DNA of 64,000 bases, from assembly GCA_902728285.1 (NCBI GenBank), contig CACVBU010000359.1, positions 3,324,386 through 3,388,385 on the forward strand, in the 5' to 3' direction. This DNA comes from Clytia hemisphaerica. Its lineage: Eukaryota > Cnidaria > Hydrozoa > Leptothecata > Clytiidae. The notes under the pieces were generated by a model that was not told the DNA's origin, made no database searches, and saw only the letters and a list, made by a program, of their open reading frames with translations. Position 1 is the stretch's first letter, and every line of letters begins with the position of its first letter. Shown here piece after piece: positions 45,570-57,424 of the stretch. A program made the position numbers and the translations under genes.

Positions 45570-46369
45570 GAAAAAGATAATATATTTCGGTAAAATAAAT
45601 TACTTTTTTGCATATTTAAAAATGACTGCCGGAAATGGCGTGAATGTTAAAGAAAATAACTTTTTTGTGTAAAAAATGATTCAGATTTACACTTAGAAGT
45701 GATGTTAAACTCTCCATAAAATGAAACCAAACTTGCCTTTCAAGTTGTTTTTTTACATTATTGTGAAGGAATCAAAGCGAATTCCAGCCGTAATTAAGTC
45801 AATCAAAATGATATTTTCTTAGTGTCTTAGACACGTTTAAAAGATTAATTTCAGCCCAATTTAGTAACAAAATCTTCTTCAAACTTGTTCTCTTTCCCTG
45901 CAATGTTTTGTTGTTAAGGCTATCTTTATGAGTTTGTTTTTAGCTCCCTGGCTTTGCTACTCAAAAGAAAATGAAGACTTTTTCTAATATATTCATTTCA
46001 GTGAGTGAGATCATAGAAAGCAAATGATATATTTTGAAAATTAAATCACGATGAAAAATAGATGGCAAACATTGCACCTTTCCTGGTTTCTACACGATCT
46101 ACACTTTATATATAACCAAGCAAGCTAGCAAGCTCGACATTTTTTGGTGCTTCTTACGATGGATAGAAACCAAGCACTGACTGTGTTAAATTCTTTTAAC
46201 TTAAGCTATCAAAAATAGTATACTGCACCATGTTTCCCTGGTTTCCGTGTGGTACAGTGCCGCGTTAATATATTCTCTGAAAAAAAATTGGATAAAGATA
46301 GAAACCAAAAAAAGAGAAGCATCTCTCAGATAAATCAATTCTGCAGTTGGAAAATGGATAGAAAAGATG
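45570..46369. other. Non-coding stretch
   Basis: No gene, RNA or element end recognised. Confidence 0.3.
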
Positions 46370-46995
46370 TTGTGCGCAGATTTGTAATAAACTTTTCGCA
46401 AATTTGTAATACTTGAGCTGCGCAGAAATGTAATACTTCTCTGCGCAGATTTGTAATTTGGAATTGATATTTTCATTGGTAACCAAATTCTATTCTGTGA
46501 ACAAAATGCATTAAAAAAGACTTTGAAAATAATACCCAAATAAAGTTGTGATTATTGAGCAGATCGAATAAATAATCAATTAATATTTATTTTCTAAGCA
46601 GTGCTTTTATAAGAAATTATCTGGTAATATAAAAATTGTTTATGAATATAGCGCGGACATAATTTTTTATAAGAACTGCTTTTATAAGAAACTAATCAAT
46701 AACTCTTGTCGGAAATGAAAATACTTAAAATAAGCAAAATCCCATATTTGTATTGAAAGAACCGAACGCCGAAAGCCAATTTTCATTAGATTAAAATATA
46801 TTGATTCGTTTCTTATAAAGTTAATGTTCATACAAAAGATATACAACCTTTGTGTGATTTTCTGGTCTTTTTTTCGAAACTTTTCTTCGTGGGAAGCATA
46901 TGCCCTCGAAGTAAAAAACTAAATTACAAATTACAAATCTGCGCAGAGAAGTATTACATTTCTGCGCAGCTCAAGTATTACAAATCTGCGCACAA
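46370..46995. mobile_element. Non-autonomous DNA element with iterated TIRs
   Basis: The left end (46370-46465) and the right end (46918-46995) are inverted copies made of a repeated box TGCGCAGA(T/A)(T/A)TGTAAT. The left has four boxes, one degenerate; the right has three. TTGTGCGCAG starts both ends. The centre is AT-rich and non-coding. Confidence 0.75.
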
Positions 46996-46999
46996 CAAA

Positions 47000-47860
47000 G
47001 AAAAGCAAAAAGTAAGTATTTCTTTTGGTTTCTTTGGGCCTTAAAATTCCACTTACAGCTCTATGTTTTGGCTTGGCAATATCATGTCGAACGTTACCAT
47101 TGAAATTTATCTATTGTAAGCATTTCGCTTTTGCTGTAAAAAAGTTTGTTGTCTCTTTCCCCGAGCCTTCATTTTAAACAAAGTGGTAGTAAAGCACAAA
47201 ATGCGTAGAAAGTTTTTATGACATCCACCAATAAACGTGTCCATTCACTACCAATGCATCTATTCTTATTGTTGGAGAGTATAGGGAGATCATCCCAGCA
47301 AAGAGATATCCCAACTTTGTGACTCGTCTCATCGATTTCTTTCACGCGGAAGTGACTACGAGACACTGTCCAGACGTATGACTTAATCCAGCAACATTCA
47401 AAAAACTTTCTTCCCCTTCTTCAGCTAAATTTCATCAAGCAACTCTTTTGGAGGCACTGCCGCGGGAACAGCTTGTGTGGTTTCGTCTGGTTCATCCCAA
47501 ACCATTTTGGTTTTGAAAATTCGCGAAAATTATACCCTGACAACAATGATGAGTACGAACAAAGGATGATGGATTCCAGGTGATAGGTGGTGAGGTTTTA
47601 CCGACCGGTACAAAATCTGGGGTATATTTCTCCCCCTGCGTGAAATGTTTTGCAAAACTTGTGATGTCTGGTTTACACGGCGCAAGCTATTCGCGCAAAT
47701 CTTTAGAATTGGGTGTTAGATCAAAGCTGCAGAATCAAGCGAACTGGCGCACTTTTCCCGCCCACCAACAAAAATCGCTTTCTAACCAGCTTGTAAGCTA
47801 AATGCTGATAATAACTGGCTTGTTTTGACTTAAGTCGGTTTGGACTTGGTACCGTTTAAG
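47000..47860. other. Non-coding stretch
   Basis: A minus-strand frame at 47169-47366 and a plus-strand frame at 47580-47801 show no known motif. The latter may be decayed piggyBac sequence because the piggyBac C terminus follows. Confidence 0.3.
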
Positions 47861-47869
47861 ACCTTCCTG

Positions 47870-48352
47870 TAAAACTCCCATATTATTTATCGTGCTGTTA
47901 ATCCAGAGTTCAATGGTAAAAAGGCAAACCGAGCACACAGATTATTCAGGCTTAATTTGATTCATCAGATGGTCTAGGCGTTGCTCGATGCCAGCGCAAA
48001 TCCACATGATATTTCCAACGCCGAAAGAAATAGCCATCCAACTGGAAACTATTCAGTTAGATTGCGTGGGAAGCAATTCCGTAAAAGTGTCTATCCAAGA
48101 AAAAATGTATGTTCTGCATGTGCTTATAAACAAATTGATGGCCAAAAAGCTACTAATTATTCAGTTAGATTGCGTGGGAAGCACCTCCGTGAAAGTTTCT
48201 ATCCAAGGAAAAGTGTATGTTCTGCATGTGGTTATAAACAAATTGATGGCAAAAAAGCTACTAATAGGAAGCAGACAACAGACTTTTGCTTTAAGCGTGA
48301 CAAATTTATTTGTAAAGACTGTTTCCAAGACTACCATACAAAAGTCAGTTGA
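47870..48352 (+). pseudogene. piggyBac transposase C-terminal remnant
   Basis: In the plus frame, HIIYRAVNPEFNGKKANRAH and LFRLNLIHQMV* (TAG) match the last part of the piggyBac catalytic region. After the stop the frame continues into the cysteine-rich C-terminal domain: VCSACGYKQIDGKKATN, then CFKRDKFICKDCFQDYH. This is the C..C...C..C..CF..YH pattern that binds the terminal repeats in this family. A 108-bp stretch (36 codons, first unit about 48051-48158, second from 48159) is duplicated in tandem, so the first half of the zinc domain occurs twice. The catalytic Asp residues are absent. Confidence 0.7.
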
Positions 48353-48419
48353 AATAGACGATTTATGCGCTCATTTGAAACTTGTATAACATTTGACGGA
48401 CACAACTTTCTCAAAAATT

Positions 48420-48665
48420 TAAAAAGGTCTTAGTTATATACGTAATTGTGCAATACATGCTGAAGATTCAAGCATTAAACTTGAATTTTGAGGAAGTTAT
48501 GAAGTCTCAAAGTCAAAATTGTCACTTTTCTTTTGTTTTTAGTTCCGCCATTATGAATTTTTGGTGAAATATTTGGAATTTTTTATTTTTCAACTTGTTC
48601 AAAATTTTATTGTCTTTCAGAAAATATATGCTTTTATAAGTCTAAAGTCAATGTATCTCTCACAA
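48420..48665. other. Non-coding spacer
   Basis: AT-rich spacer between the piggyBac and Mutator-like remnants. Confidence 0.3.
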
Positions 48666-49985
48666 TTAATGATTTTCTGACCCAGGGTCCAATTTTTTAA
48701 AATTTCCAAAAATTAACTTCATTTGGGCTGCTGCTATCGGTTTGGTGACTCCTTTTGGTTTCAGAACTGATTTCGGGTTCGTAACTGATTTGGGTTTCCA
48801 GACAGCTTTTTGTTTAGTGGCATACTTTGGTTTTGGTAGGGCATCTGAAGTTGCATTGTTTGAGTATGATCCAGTCAAATAGGAAGTATCTTTCTTTTTT
48901 TTCGATTTACGTATCTGCCGCAAGTCCTGGCGACGGCGAATATATTTCTCGGCTACATTTTTGGCAGCTTGAAGAAGTCTAGTTTTTCTTTCTCTGACAA
49001 GACTCTTTTTAGCAATTTACCCAACATGAATGTGAAACTCTTTAAAGAGTTTGTAACGACCATATGACCTATCATTGAACTGGGATATGGCGTCACAAGC
49101 TCCAAGCGTGAATCGTTGGACACCGCAATAAAGTTTTTTTCGTCAGTAGGTCCACATAACCGAATTGATGGATTTATTGTGGTTTTGTGTCAGCCCCTTT
49201 TTGCAGCTCTCTAGCAAATTTTCATCAGAGAGTCTCTTAAAAATTGGTAGAAGCTCTGCCCTGAAGATATAAGGAATATACTTCTTGTTGATATTTGAAT
49301 TGGTGCCATCGGAAACGTCAGAACCTTTGGAATAATGTTGGTGTTGGTGGTCTAGGGTCTCTCCTTCTGTTCCTAGGATGGAGAAGTAGAATATTGCCCA
49401 GGCAGCATTTTTGATGAAAGCTACATCAGACTTATTATTTCTGATAGCATATCCATAGTACGTTTGGATTCGATCAATTTTGGCGTCCGTTAACCGCCCG
49501 ACGCCACCGACACCTTTGCCATCAGAAAGTTTTGCTTTCGAAGTTGTCATTACTGCTTTGTAGTAGGGCAGTCCCATCCTTTTTTGAATGTAGTGGCCAA
49601 TACAATCTTCTTTGACAATGATCATCCCCAAACTTTTCATAAACAGCATCTTTGACACTTCCAAACGCGCTTGAATCCCCGTCCCCATGTAGTATATTTC
49701 AGATTAGGTTTCTCGATCGAATGTAAAAAATCTCAATGGTACCCTCCACCTCCATTGAACCTGCACTTCCTGTGTGGTTAATACAGCATACCTCCTTGTG
49801 AGCCTCTTTCCACTCATCACTAGCATCTGGATTTGTTTTATATGCATGGCATACGTAATCCAAAACTTTCCCGGTATCAATCGAAATAACGTAAACCAAA
49901 CCGTTCAAGGAATTATGGCATACTATTATGGTCGTAACACTTTTGCCATGAGCCATCAACACTCACTGATGCCTCTAATATCTGT
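48666..49985 (-). pseudogene. Mutator-like transposase pseudogene
   Basis: On the minus strand, shifted frames give VSVDGSWQK (first catalytic Asp region), HNSLNGLVYVISIDTGKVLD, GSAGSMEVEG, IVKEDCIGHYIQKRMG, LSDGKGVGGVGRLTDAKIDR and IQTYYGYAIRNN. NHNKSINSVMW and a C-terminal LYCGVQRFTLGACDAISQFN block, followed by a basic Lys/Pro repeat tail, complete it. These are the landmarks of the Mutator-like transposase domain common in invertebrates. At least three shifts and one stop break the gene. The longest clean piece is 49143-49688. Confidence 0.75.
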
Positions 49986-49999
49986 TCTATTTCCCATGT

Positions 50000-51735
50000 T
50001 TTCGCTTGTGTGTAATCATGGACTTAAAAGTTGAAGTAGTAGCTGAAGTTGAAGTGTCATATTGTTTGAGTGGGGAACAAGTTGGCTCGTTTCCTTGTTT
50101 AGAAATCATTACAGCTGCTTTACTAGAAGCAGTAGAGGTTCTTGTTGTTGTTGGCAGAACCGATTTATTCTAACTCTGAGGTACATCAATGTCGTGAGCG
50201 AAAGTTGTCGAGATGTCATCAGTGTTATTCATCGCGCAGAATTGATGTTGTTTATGTTGACATTTAAAAAGTTCTATCTGGGGGTTTGCACTTTTTGTTT
50301 TTTCTTACTTATTATGTCACAAGTTAATTGCCATCTTTTGATTGGCAGCCGTCTACATTCGTGCGCGATTTGATTGGATGGCGCAACGCTCGATAAAACA
50401 ATAGAAATCAAATATTTTGTGCACGCGTGTTCGAATTGAAACTTCAAGCCTTATAAACAAGAGAGGGATCAAAACTATGATTCGGTTTCCAATATTTATG
50501 CGGAGTCAAGTCTCCCAAGCTTTATCAAAAACAAAAGTCAGGGGAGATTTTTGAAATGAAACGTCGTATAATTATAATTCAAAGATTAATTCTTATTGAT
50601 GTTTTTTTTCTCTGAAATATATCATATACCAGGTATATGCCAGTTAAATGGATGAAATACTCCTTAATGGTAGGCTTTTTTATCAAAACAACTTGATTAC
50701 CAAACAACAAAATAATATAACTGTGAACATTAAAAACACATTAGTGCGTTTTGACGGTGGTCTTTATCAAGTCGAATAATAATACAACTGGATAAAAGAT
50801 ATATATATAACCTGTCGTTTAAGGCTAAATGAAGAAGATATGCTTGCCTAGGCAAAAGAAACAACTTAAAGCTAAGATGTTTTAGAGGCTAGATTGTAGT
50901 TAGAACTCAGAGGCCAGCTTTTTATCTAGAGTGCAAGAGGCTAGTTGTCAGTGTGTCTGTGAATTAAATTGGTAATTAATTTTGTTTCTTTTTTTTTCAT
51001 GTGTCGTTGTAAACACTTCTCCACGCTCGAATTATTATATGTTTAAAAGGTATGTATGAAAATATTCAGCTAATTGTGATATATGTACAGCAATTTTATA
51101 AAAAATAATTAAATTATCAAAATTTCTATGAACATTGAACAAGACTAACAAATATTATGTTACCTTTTTTAGGGAAGAAATTTTCACAGGATTTGATTAC
51201 GCTGTTCACAGCTCAAAATTCAGAAGTTTCGCGGGAATTTAATTTAGCGGTTTAGAGAAATTTTGTTTATAATATGACCTTTTTTGCCCTAGTAGGGGTG
51301 ATTTTCAGAATCTTGAAAATATTTGTGTTTCGTGGATTTGTCAAACAATTTAGCGAAAAACTTTCCCGTGAAAATTTCTTTCCTTAAAGTAACGTAAGTA
51401 ATGATTGGAACCATTCTCTAATTCAATTTAGCAAATTTTAGAATTTAAATGAAAACTATTAATACTTTTTTCTTCAAAAATATAGACATCGATGGTGTTG
51501 AATTTGGCTACGCTTCTTGAGGTATGCTCTTTTTTTCTTTCAAAACCCTCTTCTTCCAGGCATGTCATTCTCTTCTCAACTATCAAAAGATTGACACACC
51601 GTCCTTTCTATCGATTTTTGATTGAAAAACCTTCCTCAAATCATCATTTTTCTTCTCGACACTGTAAAATTTAGTTACAATCAAATGAAAAGTACAGAAA
51701 AATTTAGAGAGTGTGGTTTTAATAAGAAGTTATAA
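50000..51735. other. Non-coding stretch
   Basis: No gene is seen. A plus-strand frame at 50062-50373 is Cys/Ser-rich without motifs and lies upstream of the Mutator-like remnant, possibly in its 5' region. Confidence 0.3.
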
Positions 51736-51741
51736 TTTACA

Positions 51742-52395
51742 TTGGCCAGAGAAGATTCGCAAGGTTCCATATTTTCGCAGAATGTCAGGGACATGCTTAG
51801 CCAAAATATGGATGGAGGGTGTCATAGGATGGTTCCCACTATATCCAAAATCGTTCATTTTCTTGAGCCTACCAATCCACTCGTAGGTCTAAAAATAATT
51901 TTGATTTTATTTCAGGATTGTTTCAATTTTTTCTCACCATCAAATGTATTGGTTACGTAATGAATAATCAATGAATTTAAAGATTATTCACCTTTTGTTG
52001 GAATGTGTCAATTTCTTCCTCTGTCAGTTTTGGTTTAGTGATCATACAGTTCTTCAAAGACCTTGTCGTAAAAGGTAAAAAAACAACATTACAACAATGT
52101 CTCTGCCCTAATTTAGTAACTTACAGTCACCTAACAGTATTATTGAAAGATATTTGATAAGACTTAATAAATAACTATTATTATAAGACGTGTTTAATTT
52201 AATAAAAATCTAAGGTCTGTAGTAGATTCGAGATTTTGGCAAGGACTTAATTTGAAAATCCGCTGAAATTCCTTCCCTTAAGGTAGATGTTTTTACCTTC
52301 CAAAGTAGCCGTGTTGGTAAGACATCTTTCTCAGGGAGCAATTCACTAAAGTATTGTGGCAACTTTCTTAGCATTTTCTTCTTATCTGTTCCCAT
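51742..52395 (-). pseudogene. Fragments of another transposase-like gene
   Basis: On the minus strand, 52395-52210 reads MLRKLPQYFSELLPEKDVLP. About 52070-51980 reads ITKPKLTEEEIDTFQQKV. 51890-51735, after a TTTTTAG acceptor, reads TYEWIGRLKKMNDFGYSGNH and PSIHILAKHVPDILRKYGTL. KPKLT.EEI..FQ..V and P..HIL..HVP..L...G are linked landmarks in invertebrate TE-type proteins. Gaps between the pieces could be introns or decay. No catalytic residues are visible. Confidence 0.5.
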
Positions 52396-52399
52396 TAAA

Positions 52400-52864
52400 C
52401 TTGTTCATTCAAGTTTCTTTGATTTCTTCTCCCTCCAAAATGTCAGCGTGACCCCAATCCTTTTCATCAACTCGATCAGTTTATTTTCCAAGAAGTTGTT
52501 GCCATTTTTCTATGAATAAAGAGATTGTGTTTTATTATTATTGTTTTAAAGAAATAATCAGATGGTTTGAGATATTTAGATTACAGAAAACCTCTTTGGT
52601 CCTTAGTAAATCCTCAAAGTATTTTTGTGTAACAATTTTCCAAAAGATGAATCCCACATGCCAAATATTCCAAACCATCTGATTATGGACCTTCATCTTC
52701 ATCAAGTTACAATTACAGATTATATTTCAGCATTTTCAGATTACCATATTAGTCCAGGCAATATGGGGCATGTACCCCCACCTTGGTGGTGAAAAAGGTT
52801 TGACACTGTTTTTGAGTTCCAACATACCTATATTTTGAGATTCAGGATGGTTTCTGGGCTAACT
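52400..52864. other. Non-coding spacer with a small inverted repeat
   Basis: AATCAGATGGTTTGAGATATTT at 52557-52578 pairs with AAATATTCCAAACCATCTGATT at 52661-52682. Nothing else is seen. Confidence 0.4.
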
Positions 52865-53206
52865 ACAATCCTTCAAGAAATATTTGAGACAAAGGGGAGT
52901 TCCCGGTGTAATTTTGAACACCACAATTGATTTTTAGGCGCCTTAAACTACAGTTGGAAAGTAGAGTTTTAACTCTGAGTTTTAACATGAGACTTAAGAC
53001 TTAGGAGCTTAGGATCTCAGGATTTAAAAGCTCAAATTTGCTCGAATGAGGCTTGGAATATAGCCTAGAAGCCACCAAACACTTCTAAAATCGAAACATT
53101 CAATGGAAGAAAGTGGAAGTGCTTAAATAGCAATTCTCGCCCAAACTTTAAATTCTGAAAAACGTTAAAATACACTAAAATCTCAATATATTTCGTGGGA
53201 GATTGT
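52865..53206 (+). repeat. 342-bp direct repeat, copy 1
   Basis: Runs from ACAATCCTTCAAG to GGGAGATTGT. Nearly identical to 53530-53870, with a handful of one-base differences. Confidence 0.85.
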
Positions 53207-53529
53207 CTGAGAAACTAAAAAATGCCAAATTCTGCTCAGCGGGGGTTCTTATTCCAAGTTTAAAGCAATTTTTCTGGCTCAAAAATCCCCTTTCTTCAAT
53301 TTTAGGGGCTAAAACTCAAAAAAAAGTCAAAATTTCCTGAAATTTTCACGTTTTTGACTTTTCGTAAATTGGACCTTTGCAAAATATTAAATATTTCATA
53401 AAAAAGTGATTTTGGCCAGGAGCAAACCCTTCAAAATGGTCCGAAACATGCTTTAAGACGAATTTTAGAGGTTTTCAGGTAATTTTGGATCCCCCGCAGA
53501 GCAGAAATCAGCATTTTTCAGTTTTTCAG
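53207..53529. repeat. 323-bp spacer with inverted ends
   Basis: It starts CTGAGAAACTAAAAAATGCC..CTCAGCGGGGG and ends CCCCCGCAGAGC..GCATTTTTCAGTTTTTCAG, which are mirror copies of about 40 bp. Including the neighbouring GATTGT/ACAATC, the inverted ends reach into the direct repeats. Confidence 0.8.
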
Positions 53530-53870
53530 ACAATCCTTCAAGAAATATTTGAGACAAAGGGGAGTTCCCGGTGTAATTTTGAACACCACAATTGATTTTT
53601 AGGCGCCTTAAACTACAGTTGGAAAGTAGAGTTTTAACTCTGAGTTTTAACATGAGACTTAAGACTTAGGAGCTTAGGATCTCAGGATTTAAAAGCTCAA
53701 ATTTGCTCGAATGAGGCTTGGAATATAGCCTAGAAGCCACCAAACACTTCTAAAATCGAAACATTCAATGGAAGAAAGTGGAAGTGCTAAAATAGCAATT
53801 CTCGCCCGAACTTTAAATTCTGAAAACGTTAAAATACACTAAAATCTCAATATATTTCGTGGGAGATTGT
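53530..53870 (+). repeat. 342-bp direct repeat, copy 2
   Basis: Second copy; after GATTGT at 53865-53870 the sequence changes to unrelated GTGGCAACCTTGCCGGG. Confidence 0.85.
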
Positions 53871-54328
53871 AGGTGGCAACCTTGCCGGGTAGGGGGTAGA
53901 AGGGGGGTAGGTAGAAGAAATTTCGATCAAACCTAACTCCTGGGGTAGGTCACTAATTTGGTTAATTTCTTCAAAACTACTAACAATATAGTAATGAAAT
54001 TTTATACATAGGTAGCAAAGATATCAAATAATATTCCTGAAAATTTTCAGGTCATTTCCATAAAAAATGTGTATTTTACAGACCAGAATGTGAAATTTTC
54101 TTCCAAAAATCACCTTTTTTGTCCAAAATGGAGCAAAAAAGTTTTTTTTCAGAATTTTTCATCTTCGTGAACCGTACCAAAAGTGCTTTTTCATCAAATG
54201 TAGTGCTCCAGGAGCGATTTGGGAAAGTTTCTTGCATTAAGGAAAATTAGTTGATATTTTACAGACCATTCAATTTCACTGTTATTTTATTATATTTTCA
54301 AAAATAATTATATCTCCTCAGGGCCCTC
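53871..54328. other. Spacer left of the XPG-type element, with two iterons
   Basis: The motif ATTTTACAGACCAGAATGTG occurs at 54070 and a variant at 54252. They continue the series inside the left terminal repeat, so the true end of the element may lie further left than 54329. Confidence 0.5.
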
Positions 54329-54538
54329 AGGCTTGCATTTGTCATGTTAACTAAACCATTAGTTTCAGCCTTCAGGTATTTCATATGATAGTGTAAAATA
54401 TAACTGAAAGCATCTCTACAAGCTTTCAGGATGTCTCAACAACTATTGTCTATTTTACAGACCAGAATGTGCGAAAAATCCTCCAAATTAGATGTTTTCG
54501 TTTTATAAAATAGCCATCTGATAAAAGTTGGTAGAATT
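54329..54538. repeat. Left terminal inverted repeat of the XPG-type element
   Basis: About 210 bp from GGCTTGCATTTGTCAT to the CCATCTGATAAAA region. It pairs with 57425-57617. Shared blocks are CATATGATAGTGTAAAATAT, AACTGAAAGCATCTCTACAA, ATTGTCTATTTTACAGACCA and AAATTAGATGTTTTCG. One copy has a small insertion after GTCAT. Confidence 0.85.
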
Positions 54539-54767
54539 ACTCAAATAATAGCCACTCTAATGAGGGAACTACTGAGTTTGCTTTGAAGGGCCCAACTTAA
54601 TGTGTAATTTACAGACCAGAACGTTTACAAACCTTTATATGATCATTAGATTTGTCTTTTACAAATTCCGATCTGTTTATATTTTTAGAATTATAAATAA
54701 TGAACTGCATAATACACTATGAAAACCGAAATAATTACTCAACAATTAAGAAACTCTCGCAGAGGAA

Positions 54768-57348
54768 CATTGAAAGAATATTGATCTCATTAGAGCGCAA
54801 ACGATGGCCCATACTGCCATCCAGGAGAACGACTGGAAGTCTCTCATGCACTGTTGGAAGGAATTCCTGCCGATGTACTTTATTCTAAACAAACGGAACT
54901 ACGCAAGGTATGATAATCAATAAATTTTCATTAAATGTATCATGAACAAATCAATCAGCCTAACAACAAATTGATGACTAATAGGCTCAATTCTTTTTAT
55001 GAAAAGGAAGGTTTAGGTTACCATCATGATATACTATACTGATTTTGTATTTTTGTGTTAATCTTTGATACACAACAGGTACGGGGCTTATTACTACGAA
55101 AATATGACGAATCTCAAATCAAACTATCCTGGTGCAGAGAACGATTTATCACTAAACGGCATATCCGTTCAAGCGCAAAGTAACTACCCCATAATGACTG
55201 CCGCAGATCAGAGAAGGGAGCAGACAATTAATAGAGATGCCAAAACTACAGGTGAATTTTGAAATGAATTTGAACTGTAAATGTAACATTCTAGAAAAGT
55301 ATCGAAATACCTTTTGCGTTGGCAATACTGAAGGACATGGACTTTTTTTGCTTTATACTAAATAAACCTGTTCAAAATTATAGGTGGAGTCAAAGGATTT
55401 GCGTCCGATCAGATGAACGTACGAAAATGGTGCCTTAATCGCCCTAAGCAAGCGGACGTCATGCGAAGACTTAAAGATCTATGCGGGCTGGATGGAAAAG
55501 ATACACAATACAAACCACTTCGAAAGTCTCAAGTTGCCAAGTCAGAAAAGTACGTTCAGACCGTGACTGGGGTTTTGGATGAAAGGTTCCTGAATCCTCT
55601 TGGTGCTGATACCGACAAAGAAGAATGTGTTTACAACCTGAGTTCTGGCTTGCCGTTCAAAGGAGATGCAGATGATCTACTAAATATTAGAAAAAATGGC
55701 GAGGAGCTGTATAAAGATTTCAGAACACAACGCTTACACTCTAATGAAAAATCGATTCATGCCAGGCTACCGAAACAAAAACTAACATTGTTTAGCCAAA
55801 CGCTAAAAAAAACAAAGACAAAGAAAAGCAATTCATCTGAAGTCATAAAGGCAAACCAAAACATCTTAGGGAAACTTCTAACACTATCATCAATTATGAA
55901 GCAACCAATCGATTTTGAAAAGGCGTTATCATACCCACTTTATGATGTACCACTCAGTTTAGCTTTTCCCGATGGTACAAAGAGGTCAAACCAGAAAAGT
56001 CTCTTGCTCGATATCATCAAGGCAACAATGGAAACTAAAGACAAACTGAAAGCGAAGGAAAAAACGCTGGCAGAAAGAAAGATTACCACTCTCATCGTCG
56101 ATATGATTGCCCACTATCGAGTGATCTCGCAAAACCTCCCAGAGACGTTCGAAGAATGGATCAAAAAATTTCTGAGTACAATCCATAACGACGAGAGGTA
56201 CGAGCGCATTGATATTGTAGCCGACACGTACATCTTTCAGCATCAAATCTGGGGAACGCGCAAAGAGAGGGTCGTCAGACAGAATTTTGATGAAGTCAGT
56301 AAAAGGAAAAGTCCCGAGAGACATTGACAACTTTTTTAAAAATGATGAAAATAAGACACGACTAATCAATATGACATTTGATTACATCAGAGACAATGCT
56401 GAAGAGTGTTTGAAACTCCTAAAGTGTGATAAAGTTGTCATGTCTGGAGATGGTTACTGCAATATTCTAACCAAAACAGAATATATATCTCTAGATGAGC
56501 TTGCTAGTGACCAGGAAGAGGCTGACACTAAAGTCATTCTGCATGCCCTGAGTGTATTGTCCAACAGCCATGACAAAAAAGAATGCGTTTGTATTCGATC
56601 CCCGTCAGGCGACACTGACATCATTGTGATTGCTTTAGGTACAATAGCCGAAAGATCTAGAGTCCTCTTTGACTGTGGACCGTCTCGTCAAAAGACTTGG
56701 CTTGATTCAATAAGAATGCCAACAGATCTGCGCCAGGCATTGATTGGGTTTCATGCGTTAACAGGGAATGACTACGTCTCATCTTTCTTCAGAAAAAGTA
56801 AAGTACTAAAAAACGATAACCTTGCCATTGAGGCCCTTACCAAGCTTGGAGAAGGATGGGACCTAGCTGACGAAACCATAGATGTGTTGGAAAACTACAT
56901 ATGCAAGATATATGGATCTACCAAGAAAACCGTAAACGAGGCTCGCTTTCAACTATTTGAAAGAAAACAGAAGAAAGGAGTAATTGTTGACTTGTCGTTG
57001 ATACCGCCTTGCAGGTCAGCTCTATATCTACAGTTCGAAAGAGCCAACCATGTTGCAAGAATATGGAAGCTTTCCGGTACATCTATAATCGATGCTCCTC
57101 ATCCAGCAGGGCGTGGTTGGGACGTCGATGGGGACATAGAATGGATTAGAGAGATGTTTCCTGATGACATTAGGACTTTACTAATTTCTACACAGCATGA
57201 TAGTGACGGAGAGAGCGACAGCGAAAGTGAAGAACAAGAGGAGTATGGAGAAGAAGAAAGCGATGTTGAAGAATCCGATGACGACGAAAGTGACGAAGAC
57301 GACGATTGTGATGAAAAAAGTGACACGGACGATGAAGCTTTTGAATGA
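54768..57348 (+). CDS. Transposon protein with XPG/FEN-like nuclease domain
   Basis: Three exons are read. 54768-54907 starts after an AG at 54767 (less sure) and has RAQTMAHTAIQENDWKSLMH. 55079-55251 has GAYYYENMTNLKSNYPGAEN and ends TINRDAKTTG. 55384-57348 follows, with GGVKGF at the join. Splice sites GTATGA/ACAACAG and GTGAAT/AATTATAG keep frame. The last part carries three nuclease-like boxes: ASDQEEADTKVILHA, SPSGDTDIIVIAL and FHALTGNDYVSSFF. They correspond to the EAEA, D-x-D and GxDY boxes of XPG/FEN-1 enzymes. A very acidic Ser/Asp/Glu tail ends the protein. One frameshift near 56296-56312 (A/G-rich) separates two long frames. Academ-type transposons are reported to carry an XPG nuclease; this may be related. 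Confidence 0.7.
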
Positions 57349-57424
57349 AATGGACAATAAACTCAAACAGCCCTTAATTTTTATATTGCAGAGCATACGT
57401 AAATTTTCATTTTGATGTTATTCA

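Noticed and set aside
57181..57396. Ser-rich and Val/Phe-rich minus-strand frames
   Set aside because: They are antisense shadows of the acidic tail of the XPG-type protein.
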